Assembly (NCBI GenBank): GCA_021199795.1
Contig: JAJQHJ010000001.1
Location: 1-64,000 of the forward strand
Direction: 5' to 3'
Length of the DNA: 64,000 nt
Source of the DNA: Oscillospiraceae bacterium
GTDB lineage: Bacteria > Bacillota > Clostridia > Oscillospirales > Ruminococcaceae
Made by a program: the position numbers and the translations under genes. Positions 1 to 8,660 of this stretch are shown piece by piece; position 1 is the stretch's first letter, and every line of letters begins with the position of its first letter. Below the pieces are notes generated by a model. That model saw only the letters and a program-made list of their open reading frames with translations, was not told the DNA's origin and did not search any database.

Positions 1-3000
1 CTCCGCCGCCGTTCTCACCCTCGCGCTGGGAATAGGTTGTGGTGTAGACAACCGATCCGCCGGTGTGGGAGGTTTCGACAAAGTAGTAATAGCGATATAG
101 TGTTTCAGTGACCGTCTCACCTGTCTGAGAGTCGACATATGTGTAGGTATAGGTGAGCGGGAGGTTCGACACGGCAACTGTCCAATCGTTCGAGTTATCA
201 AGGGTAAAGGTGTAGCCGCTCGGATTGGTGTCATCGGTGTAGAGGACGCCATAGTCATAGCCGACAAGGCTTGAATAGGTGTAGAAGTCAGCGGTGTTGA
301 ACTGCTGCGAGACCACCTTGAGCCCGGTTACATTTGCTGTAAACGTCGAGTCGTTATATCCCATGGAAAGGCAGACTGCGTTATAATCAGCGAAGACCGA
401 AGCCGCATCCACATAGGCATTATTGAAACTCTTCAGCGACGAAATTATCTTGTCGGTCGAATATATAATCGTGTAGGTGCCGTCAGTATTCTGATAGGCA
501 TCCTCCGGCGTGACTGTTGCAATCGCAACATAGCCGGTATCAGTATTACCAACCGACTTATCGCCCTGGATAATGAACGAAAGGTTCTTGAGAGCCGCCT
601 CAATTTCGGAAGTACTGATGAGATTCGTGCTGGACACATTACTGAGCGTAATTTCAATCGTCGAAGCAAGGTCAGCATAGATAGCATCCAGCAGCACGTA
701 GCCAGTAATCACCGTAGTGTCCACGGTACTGTCGACATTAACATAATCATAAGTCGGCTCAGTTTCCTTACTGGTAATAGCATTCCACTGCCCGATCTTA
801 GTGTTGGAGATAGCTACCGACCCGCCAACAGCCCCGCCTAAATCCGGATCATAAAGCGTAATGGAGTAAGTGCCTGAACTTATAACACCACTAATGCTTT
901 CCGTGACGGTGTATGGGACGAGGATGGAAACCGACGTGACAGTCACAGTTTCACTGCCAGGTGAATCTCCATCATAGATGAAGATTTTGTTATAATCTGA
1001 CAGACTGTAATCTCCACTCAGGATGCTTGAAACAGGAACAGCTATATATCCACTGTCTACACTGATCTGAGAAAGAATACTGTTGTATGTATCATAGTCG
1101 CTATAACCACCACTGCTATACTGAATTCTCATTTCAGCAGAAGATGGAACTGCAGTACATGTGTAATTAATGTAGATTACAGCACCTTTGGTCTGAAGCG
1201 CATTGATTATTTTATCAGTCTTCGAGAGGAAACCATTCCCCCAATCGGTAGATAGTGCAACGCTTGTATCCTCAGTTACAGCATAAGTGTAGGTGCGAGT
1301 TATGGATTCAGATGAAGCAGGAAGAAGAAGATCCATTCTTGTTATAGTTCCGGTAAAATGGGTAACGCTGTCGCCGCCCCAGATATTCGACTGAACATAA
1401 ACCTGTTGATAAACTGAAACCGAACTTGTATCAACGATATCTGATACAAGGACATCAACATAGCCGGAAGTCCCGGTTAGTGTCACCGTCTTTGAACTTC
1501 CTCCGGAAGTAGCCAGAATATTCAGGTTTATTTGCGATGATGAATCATTTTGCGTGTAGTAAATACGTAAAACTGCGCCGTCAGCCAGAACATTATCCGC
1601 ATGTGAAGAGCCGTAGAACCATGTTCCCCCACCGGGATTACTGACAGTCTCTCCCGTTACGGAATCGACATAGGATTTGTATGCTCCGGAAAAGTCAGCT
1701 GAATTTGTATTTTGATCAGCTACATATGCCGACCCAACAAACTTGAAGCTGGAGAGTGTTATGTTGTTATCAGTGCTGTCAGTAGTCCAGATGTCAATAC
1801 TGTTCCAGAGAGTGTTATAGTTGACCGAATATTCAAGGGCTTCTTGAATTGAACAGTTATATCTATCCATATAGTCCAGAACATCTTCGTTACTTTCTAG
1901 TGAAGACCTGAGTTCACTCAGACTGAAGTAAACAACACTTGTGTTGCCGTCAGTTTCAACATTCGATGGTGTTATTCTTGAAGTTAATAGGATATAATCC
2001 GCACCGCTTTTGTCATCTGCATAGTATGTTCCCTCAATGAACGCCTGTAAGCTATTAGGGTTGCTTGAATTCTGAACTGTTACTGCGAGATAAGCATCAG
2101 TATACGAATCATCAAAGATAGCTGAAATTACTTCTGCTTTAGTTACGGATAATTTGCCATATTTATTAGAAATCTTGTTTGTTGCTGTTCCATCAACGGT
2201 CATTGATGTACCCGAAGCAAAAACAACTTCTGTATTTGCCACAACACCCGTTGTCGTCGTCAGGGTTATCCGGTCGACGGTGGAGGTGGGGGTGCTAGTG
2301 GTGAGGCGGACGGGGGTGCCGTCGGCGTAGCCTACGTAGTAGTAGAGCTGAACGGTGGAGGAATAGCCGTTAGTGTCTTCAACTATCTTGCCATTCTCAT
2401 CAATCCAGATCTTCTTGACCGCTATCGTCGAGGCAGTCGGAGAGTTGGTGGCATAAACAGTCTTGCTGCCGTCGGTCAGGTCAAGAGCTGTATAGGTGTG
2501 CTTGCCATCGTCCCCTGCTGCCCAATCGTCAGGTCCGATAACTGTGCCGCCATTGTCATCCGAAGACCAGTAGAAGTAGAACTCAGTGACATCCTCCCAG
2601 GCGATGTTGTAGCCCTCCGCCGTGGTTTCCTCAGTGATCTTGTAGGCGCGGTTGTAGTCAAAGGTGTCATCATCATAAGTTATGGTGATTTTACCACTTG
2701 CATCGGTGGTGTAGGTACCAATCTTTACCCAGGCATTTCTCGAACCGCTCCATCTGTAGAGACCGAATACAGCCCCCGCGATGGTGGTGGACGAGTTACT
2801 CGAACTGACTTTCGTCAGGGTGAATGTGGTGATGGGTTGGTTGTAGATATTCAGACGAGTGCCAGAGGTAGTGGTTACCTCGCTGACTGTGGTTGAATTA
2901 TCCCAGCCATCAGGGCACTCTACAGGGTCTGCTGTGCTGTCATACCAATAGAAGTAGTATTTACTCTCGCTGTCAAGAAGATAGCCCTCAGGTGTACTGG

Positions 3001-6000
3001 TTTCAACGATGTAGTATAGGGTGTTCGGAGAATACCATGGATAAAATTCGCCGTCTTCAATAACATTGTCACCATCTTTGTCTTCACCCGGAACTATCGC
3101 AACAGTTCCGCTGGCATTTGTGGTGTATCTCTCGCCGGTATCTACCCATATTTTTTTGGTAGTATCATACTTCCACAGAGCAAACGTAACTCCCTCAACA
3201 AAGTTGGAAGTATGCGCACCGGATTTGACTATCGTCAAGCCGCCGGCGTTGGTGATAGAAGCAGAAGAGGTGGGCTCTTTATAATTATAACCTGTCTCGT
3301 CAGGGTTATCACGACCGAGCTCATATGTGCCACTTAAGGTCGCTGTGTTACTAAGATAAATTATTGTGTTGGTGCCAGTCTCTTCGTAGGTAACATAGTA
3401 GTTATACTTGACCAGAATAGGCGTTGAGTCTGGAACTTGAGCCGTCAATTCATGATTGTAGTCGGTATAGTTATACTCCTTGAGATAAACACTGAAGTCC
3501 CAATCTATATTGAGCTTTTCCATATAGTAATAGGTTTTGACTTCATCAGATTCAGTGTAAGCGTAAATATTCGAGTCGGTTGAATACCATGTTGAAATAT
3601 CAGCAACTTTTTCGTATAGTACGGTTTGAGTTGTGACAGTTTCCTCTTCCCCGTTGACGTTTGTTGTTGTCGTGGTTGTCTCATAACCATAGTCGTATGT
3701 ACCATCCCCGTTATCGGTCAACACAACAAGCTTATAAAGCTTATAAAAAGCAACGGAGTTATAGATTAGCTCGGCTTCCAGATACTGAGTAGTGTTCTTA
3801 TAGGTTACAAGTATATCAGTAAATGTCAGGTCGTAGCCGTTATTGAGCGTTTCGCCATCCAGGTTCAGGACAACCTCATACTTGACAAGGTTTTCAACGC
3901 CAAATGAAACGTTTGCAAGCTTATTAACCTTGTCATGGGTGTAAGTTTTCTCAAAACCCTCTTCGACATAAGTATGAGTTATGTCTTGCTTCTGCTCGTC
4001 TTCGCCATACTTATTATTATCGAGGTAAACTACTACCTTGTTATTCTCGCTGTAAACCTTGGTATAGGTATAAGTTGGACTGTCATATTTTACATCAGCA
4101 TTGGGCACATTCCCGCCAGCTACCTCAGTGTAAAACTCATCCGAATCTCCCCAACCTTTAATAGAAGTGGTGTAGGTAAGGATTACATAAGGGTTGTAAC
4201 TGGTGGTTATAGACGCATAGGCATCATAAGGAATTTCTACAGTGACTACACCGTTACTAACACTACCAGTTATTGATCCACTATTGAATGTACCGCTTAA
4301 AGTACCACTGTTATTATCCAAAGTTACACTGCCACTATAGCCGAACTGTACAGTCACAGAAGTGAAATCTACACCATCAGGCAAAGTATCAACTATTTTC
4401 AGTTCACCAGAATTTGAATCCAGATCGCCAACATAGACATATACTTTCCAAGTGACTACACCATCGGTGATGGTTGATGACGTATCGTTGGAGTTGCCGT
4501 AGCCGTCGGTCTTGTAGACAGTATTATTCTCGGTGTAATGCGCAGTAGCATAAGTCTTTCCAACATAGATGGTGTTGGCATAAGTTCTGCTGGTTTCAAT
4601 GTTCGATGTATCAGCAGTGGTGGAGTAGCTCCACTCAATTGTTCCTGCACCTGCAATATCAGTATTAAGAGTTATCCGCCAGGCGGTAAACTTGTAGTTT
4701 TCGTATGTGCCAGAATTGCCATAATCAACCCAACCAACTGTGTTGCCATAAGCATCAAAGGCATAGACCTGAATGGTGTAGTTGTAGATTGTTTCATTTC
4801 CGTTTACTCCGCCAGTAGTAGTCTGGATATAGGGATAGGTTTTAGTACTATTATCTGAATAAGTAACCGTGATCTTGCCATCATCACCATACAAACCTTT
4901 CATGAAATCTGTCAGCTGCGTATAGGTAAAGTACTGATAAAGCGATGACAGAGTGTAGTATGAGTAGTTGTCGCCATACTGGCTCTTGCCGAGATAGTCG
5001 GCAATTATCGTTCCGGAGGTGATGCCGGAATCGGGAATGTCAATAGTAGAAGTCCAGTTGAGCCCAACCGTACTACTGGTTCTGGAAGTCTCATCAACTT
5101 CGACTTCCTTATCTATAGTGCCGAAATCACCGACACTGACAGTGGTTTCTTTCTCATCCAGATATGAGCCGCTCGAATCAGTTATGTCAACATCATTTAC
5201 ATAATTGCCGGTGCTGCCCATACCAACAGTTGTTTTGTAGGTAATGGTATATGAATAAGTGTTAGAATCAGGTTCATTATCACCATCAGTATCAACAGGC
5301 AGGAACTTAATGCCTACAATATTTCCGTCACTATCTGTTACATACTCATAAGTACCTGACGAAGTAGTGCCACCTGCTATCGAAACCTCTATACCTCCAA
5401 CAGCATCTGCAAACATACTGTCGAGTATGGACTGACCAGCGATTTCGGCATTGCCAGAGTTGTAGGTAATAGTCCATGTTATGTAGCCGGTTGTGCTGTC
5501 AAACGAGCCAGTTTTATCAATAGTTGAAGTTATAACAGTTTTTGTGGCTGTAGCTTCGTCGGTAATTTTATCACCATCTTTTTCAGATGTGGCTGTTGCA
5601 GTATTAGTGACAGACTCATTTACAGCACCGGTAATTGAATCAAAGGTAACTGTGTATGTGATCGCATAGCGGTCATAAGACGTTTCGTAAGTCCCAGAAC
5701 TATCGGTATACTCTGATTCACCAGCGAGAGGAGCCAAGATAATTGTCATGCCGGTAATATTACTATCTGAATCTTCAGTAACCGTGTATTGATAAACAGA
5801 ACCGGTGTCTGTATCCTTTTTTATTGATGCAGTACTGTCTTCAGTAACACTTGAAGACACCCATCCGTCACTTGAATACCACTCATTCCACTGATAATTT
5901 AGAACGTACTGCTCATATTTAACGCTATCAACTGATATGGATTTAATCGACAAATCATCAGTGTACTGCTGATTGTTGACAAATGAAATCAAGTCTTCAA

Positions 6001-8242
6001 TCGATATCGCGCCTGTACCGGAGTTTGAAGAAACATAAATAGTGTAAGTTATGCTATTATTCGTTGAATCATAACTGGAGGCTGACTTTGTAATTGTGAG
6101 ATCCTGAACCCAGCTCTCGTTTTCTTCATGGTCAATATCGGCAGTAGGCACCGAAATACTCAAACCATCATTGAACGTTACAGTAGTACTACCCGGGTTG
6201 ACATAAGGACTGTCTTCATCAATGTAGTATTCAGTGAAGTTTATTTTACCATAAAGGGTCTCTGCACTAGCGGAATTATTGGTGACATAATCGTTCTCAA
6301 AGACTATTTCGATATAGTAATTGCCATTACTATCCACTTTATAGTAGTAGTAGAAAGCTTCATAACCATTACTGTCATATCCTATACGTTGACCATAGTT
6401 AATGGCATCATCAGAAACGTAAAAATCTTCAGGCAGGTAAATGTAATATGATTGACCACTTACTAAGTCAGTTCCCTTGATCTCGAACGTGGTGTTAAGC
6501 GTCATTTCAAAGCTTCCATCATCATATGAAACATTTGAAGCAGCCCAAGAAACAGTCGAACCAGAAATTTCTGCGCTATCATCAAGGCTAGTGCCGGTGT
6601 ATATTGACGAAGCAATGGATGTAGAATTAGCACCTACTATTTCTACCAACGTCGCCACTTCATACGGATCGTACCCAACAGTTTCCACGAAGTAATAGTA
6701 CACTTCGTCTGTCAAGGCATTTACATTGTCATATTCTTCGGCTGTCAGGGTTAGAGTGCCGGCTTCTTCTTCGGCGTAGATCTGTTCCCAGATGGTCATG
6801 AGGGTGTCCCAGATTGTTGCAGCAGTCGAAGTGTCGCCTGTGGTCAGGGACATGCCAAGGGTGTAAAGCTCAGTGACTTGCGTGACATAATCGGTCGAAG
6901 CAACAGTCATGAGGAGGGTTTCGCCTGCCTCTGTTTCCTCTTCCGCGGCGGTCTCTTCCGGAGAGTCGGTGGAGTCGTCTTCAAGGGCTACTTCTTCGGT
7001 GGCTTCTTCTGTGCCGTCGCCGGTCTCATCGACTTCTGTCTCATCAACAGTGGGTTCGTCCTCAGTCTCTTCTACAACCTCTTCGGAGGCTGCCTCGGGA
7101 GAAATGTTGGCATAGCCGAGGATAACCGGAGTGATTTCGACGGTTTCAGTTTCAGAACCAGAAGAAAGCGTGGTGAGCTCGCTGCCTGTAACGTCAACAA
7201 CGGTGCTGTAGGTAACATACGCAACCCTGTCAGTTGTGTTTCCCTCAGAATCGGTCAGGGAATAGTTGCCCTGGATAACTGTTATGCTGGTTTCACCGAC
7301 AGAGGTAACTATTGCAGAGACATTTGCCCTGCCGTCGGCATCGGCGTCTATAAATACTACATCCCCGATAGTGGGAGAATAGCTGTCAGCGGACTGATAA
7401 TAGCCAAGATTTGTAAGATCAACCGACCAGGCATAGGCACCAGCATTATAGGTGAATTCGTCTTCAATTCCGGCATAGTCAAGACAGAACGCCACGAAAA
7501 TGGAGTCCCAGTCGGCATAGATGCTGCCATACCATTCGCCGTATCTTGTGTAGCCATAATGGGCTACCTCATCCTCGCCTATTGAGTAGTTGGCGGTGGA
7601 TTCAGTGTAGCCAATCTGAGAATATGCTATTGCAACCACGTCAGTTCTCAGGTCGCCTGTAAGTTCAGGAAGTGTTGCTTCCCATACTGTTGCATCCTCA
7701 ACATCAGCGTTCAGATCTATAAGGCACTCGACGGTGTGGGTGTGCTCTTCCAGCTCGCAGATGAGAGTCTTTTCATAGCAGTCATCAGTATGTGTATGAC
7801 CCTCTGATTCTTCAAGCTCACAAATAAGAACTGTCTGTGTTTCGTAGCATTCAGCGGTATGTGTGTGACCCTCAGATTCCTCCAGACCACAGATGAGATT
7901 ACCCTCTTCATCGTAGCATGATTCACTGTGGGTGTGTCCCTCGCTCTCCTCCAGCTCACATATGAGAACAAGCTGTTCCTCATAACACTCATCAGTGTGA
8001 GTGTGCCCCTCTGATTCTTCAAGACCACAAATAAGAGTGTATTCGTAGCAGTCGTCTGTATGAACATGCTCTTCATAGCCGCAGTAGGTTTCGTTGGTCA
8101 TAGTGATACCGACGTAACGAAGCTGCCAGTAGACGGAAACTGACACAATTACAGCTAAAATAAGCAAAACAGACCCAAGCACTAAACGCTGATGGCGATC
8201 GTGCCTGAATCTGTCTATGTAGCTATATACTGTATTTCTCAT
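1..8242 (-). CDS. Giant multidomain surface adhesin-like protein, 5' part only (runs off left edge)
   Basis: An uninterrupted minus-strand frame runs from an ATG at 8242 past base 1, at least 2,747 codons; the C-terminus (and any LPXTG anchor) is outside the window. Seen in order: short basic N-terminus, one membrane segment (about residues 23-41), six HxH[TS]xxC repeats (about 50-172), a CHAP-like domain (about 198-345), an acidic Glu/Asp/Thr linker (about 385-441), a long array of beta-rich modules with WTITYN-like strands (Ig-like adhesin modules), two SpaA-like domains (about 1666-1760 and 1806-1885), then a Cna-B-like start (KKIWIDENG, about 1935) whose typical second half (NDWTVAVSNLP) appears only at about 2690. 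The start is uncertain: AGGAG sits only 1 nt before this ATG, and an in-frame GTG lies 18 nt upstream. The family is known from Firmicute adhesins/pilins; adhesion is inferred. A transcript with a leader of about 180 nt is suggested by the -10 box at 8430. Confidence 0.85.
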   Translation of the reverse strand, partial: MRNTVYSYIDRFRHDRHQRLVLGSVLLILAVIVSVSVYWQLRYVGITMTNETYCGYEEHVHTDDCYEYTLICGLEESEGHTHTDECYEEQLVLICELEESEGHTHSESCYDEEGNLICGLEESEGHTHTAECYETQTVLICELEESEGHTHTDDCYEKTLICELEEHTHTVECLIDLNADVEDATVWEATLPELTGDLRTDVVAIAYSQIGYTESTANYSIGEDEVAHYGYTRYGEWYGSIYADWDSIFVAFCLDYAGIEDEFTYNAGAYAWSVDLTNLGYYQSADSYSPTIGDVVFIDADADGRANVSAIVTSVGETSITVIQGNYSLTDSEGNTTDRVAYVTYSTVVDVTGSELTTLSSGSETETVEITPVILGYANISPEAASEEVVEETEDEPTVDETEVDETGDGTEEATEEVALEDDSTDSPEETAAEEETEAGETLLMTVASTDYVTQVTELYTLGMSLTTGDTSTAATIWDTLMTIWEQIYAEEEAGTLTLTAEEYDNVNALTDEVYYYFVETVGYDPYEVATLVEIVGANSTSIASSIYTGTSLDDSAEISGSTVSWAASNVSYDDGSFEMTLNTTFEIKGTDLVSGQSYYIYLPEDFYVSDDAINYGQRIGYDSNGYEAFYYYYKVDSNGNYYIEIVFENDYVTNNSASAETLYGKINFTEYYIDEDSPYVNPGSTTVTFNDGLSISVPTADIDHEENESWVQDLTITKSASSYDSTNNSITYTIYVSSNSGTGAISIEDLISFVNNQQYTDDLSIKSISVDSVKYEQYVLNYQWNEWYSSDGWVSSSVTEDSTASIKKDTDTGSVYQYTVTEDSDSNITGMTIILAPLAGESEYTDSSGTYETSYDRYAITYTVTFDSITGAVNESVTNTATATSEKDGDKITDEATATKTVITSTIDKTGSFDSTTGYITWTITYNSGNAEIAGQSILDSMFADAVGGIEVSIAGGTTSSGTYEYVTDSDGNIVGIKFLPVDTDGDNEPDSNTYSYTITYKTTVGMGSTGNYVNDVDITDSSGSYLDEKETTVSVGDFGTIDKEVEVDETSRTSSTVGLNWTSTIDIPDSGITSGTIIADYLGKSQYGDNYSYYTLSSLYQYFTYTQLTDFMKGLYGDDGKITVTYSDNSTKTYPYIQTTTGGVNGNETIYNYTIQVYAFDAYGNTVGWVDYGNSGTYENYKFTAWRITLNTDIAGAGTIEWSYSTTADTSNIETSRTYANTIYVGKTYATAHYTENNTVYKTDGYGNSNDTSSTITDGVVTWKVYVYVGDLDSNSGELKIVDTLPDGVDFTSVTVQFGYSGSVTLDNNSGTLSGTFNSGSITGSVSNGVVTVEIPYDAYASITTSYNPYVILTYTTSIKGWGDSDEFYTEVAGGNVPNADVKYDSPTYTYTKVYSENNKVVVYLDNNKYGEDEQKQDITHTYVEEGFEKTYTHDKVNKLANVSFGVENLVKYEVVLNLDGETLNNGYDLTFTDILVTYKNTTQYLEAELIYNSVAFYKLYKLVVLTDNGDGTYDYGYETTTTTTNVNGEEETVTTQTVLYEKVADISTWYSTDSNIYAYTESDEVKTYYYMEKLNIDWDFSVYLKEYNYTDYNHELTAQVPDSTPILVKYNYYVTYEETGTNTIIYLSNTATLSGTYELGRDNPDETGYNYKEPTSSASITNAGGLTIVKSGAHTSNFVEGVTFALWKYDTTKKIWVDTGERYTTNASGTVAIVPGEDKDGDNVIEDGEFYPWYSPNTLYYIVETSTPEGYLLDSESKYYFYWYDSTADPVECPDGWDNSTTVSEVTTTSGTRLNIYNQPITTFTLTKVSSSNSSTTIAGAVFGLYRWSGSRNAWVKIGTYTTDASGKITITYDDDTFDYNRAYKITEETTAEGYNIAWEDVTEFYFYWSSDDNGGTVIGPDDWAAGDDGKHTYTALDLTDGSKTVYATNSPTASTIAVKKIWIDENGKIVEDTNGYSSTVQLYYYVGYADGTPVRLTTSTPTSTVDRITLTTTTGVVANTEVVFASGTSMTVDGTATNKISNKYGKLSVTKAEVISAIFDDSYTDAYLAVTVQNSSNPNSLQAFIEGTYYADDKSGADYILLTSRITPSNVETDGNTSVVYFSLSELRSSLESNEDVLDYMDRYNCSIQEALEYSVNYNTLWNSIDIWTTDSTDNNITLSSFKFVGSAYVADQNTNSADFSGAYKSYVDSVTGETVSNPGGGTWFYGSSHADNVLADGAVLRIYYTQNDSSSQINLNILATSGGSSKTVTLTGTSGYVDVLVSDIVDTSSVSVYQQVYVQSNIWGGDSVTHFTGTITRMDLLLPASSESITRTYTYAVTEDTSVALSTDWGNGFLSKTDKIINALQTKGAVIYINYTCTAVPSSAEMRIQYSSGGYSDYDTYNSILSQISVDSGYIAVPVSSILSGDYSLSDYNKIFIYDGDSPGSETVTVTSVSILVPYTVTESISGVISSGTYSITLYDPDLGGAVGGSVAISNTKIGQWNAITSKETEPTYDYVNVDSTVDTTVITGYVLLDAIYADLASTIEITLSNVSSTNLISTSEIEAALKNLSFIIQGDKSVGNTDTGYVAIATVTPEDAYQNTDGTYTIIYSTDKIISSLKSFNNAYVDAASVFADYNAVCLSMGYNDSTFTANVTGLKVVSQQFNTADFYTYSSLVGYDYGVLYTDDTNPSGYTFTLDNSNDWTVAVSNLPLTYTYTYVDSQTGETVTETLYRYYYFVETSHTGGSVVYTTTYSQREGENGGG
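7215..7650 (-). other. CHAP-like domain without catalytic Cys and His
   Basis: The segment starting LRTDVVAIAYSQIGYTES and containing YGEWYG, FVAFCLDYAGI and GDVVFIDADADG matches the CHAP amidase layout found at the N-terminus of many Firmicute surface proteins. The usual WCA at the nucleophile is WDS here (W245-D246-S247), and the usual DHVGIV is NVSAIV (N307-V308-S309). Both catalytic positions are therefore changed and the domain is probably a non-enzymatic pseudo-amidase. Confidence 0.65.
7727..8094 (-). repeat. Six-copy His/Cys protein repeat (HxH[TS]xxC ... LIC[GE]LEE)
   Basis: Within the giant protein, six HVHTDDC/HTHTDEC-type motifs alternate with five LIC[GE]LEE segments at a spacing of roughly 20-26 residues, just outside the predicted membrane segment. 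Each unit supplies two His and two Cys, a pattern compatible with metal binding or disulfide formation; neither is shown by the sequence alone. Copies differ at synonymous positions, so the array is not a very recent duplication. Confidence 0.85.
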
Positions 8243-8429
8243 ACTCCTGCATTCTTCCACAGTTGCTCAGTACTGCTAAAACAGTAAAATCGGGTTAATA
8301 AAAGACTGCTATATCGCACTCCAAATCTCAGCGATACAAACAGTACAACGTCGATCATAGAATCAACAAAACAAGCTAAAGTAACACATAATGAACATAT
8401 TCTTTGCATTACGTCTCTTTGTTGTCATT

Positions 8430-8458
8430 ATTATAACACACCGGCGTCAAAAATGCAA
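8430..8458 (-). promoter_or_regulatory. Candidate promoter for the giant surface protein
   Basis: On the minus strand there is a perfect TATAAT (8435-8430) with a weak TTGCAT -35 (8458-8453) 17 nt upstream. It would give a leader of about 180 nt. I recognise no riboswitch in 8243-8425, only a 6-bp stem TATCGC/GCGATA around 8312-8336. The rest of the 8243-8660 intergenic region holds this promoter and the divergent one at 8566. Confidence 0.4.
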
Positions 8459-8565
8459 CTACTTTTTGTAGGAATTTTCTAAAAAGTTTTCAACAGCAAA
8501 AAAAATAGTCGCCCTCCCACAGCAGGAAAAATTAGCTAAGGCATTTCGGATATCATATTTTTCTC

Positions 8566-8595
8566 TTGACATATATTATACTTCCGTGTTATAAT
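8566..8595 (+). promoter_or_regulatory. Consensus sigma-A promoter for the GH44 gene
   Basis: TTGACA (8566-8571), an 18-nt spacer and TATAAT (8590-8595): both boxes are perfect. Transcription would begin near 8602, about 60 nt before the GH44 start. No catabolite-response (cre) box was seen nearby. Confidence 0.8.
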
Positions 8596-8660
8596 TTCTT
8601 CATTATAAAAGGGATTAAAGCGCATTAAGGGAAGTGCTTTGTCCAGAAAGGTATGAAAAT

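Noticed and set aside
6878-7585. A 235-codon plus-strand frame inside the giant surface gene
   Set aside because: It is opposite the clearly coding CHAP and acidic-linker region; repetitive codons keep the opposite strand open.
8243-8430. c-di-GMP riboswitch in the adhesin leader
   Set aside because: The conserved GEMM-I core sequence could not be recognised on the minus strand.
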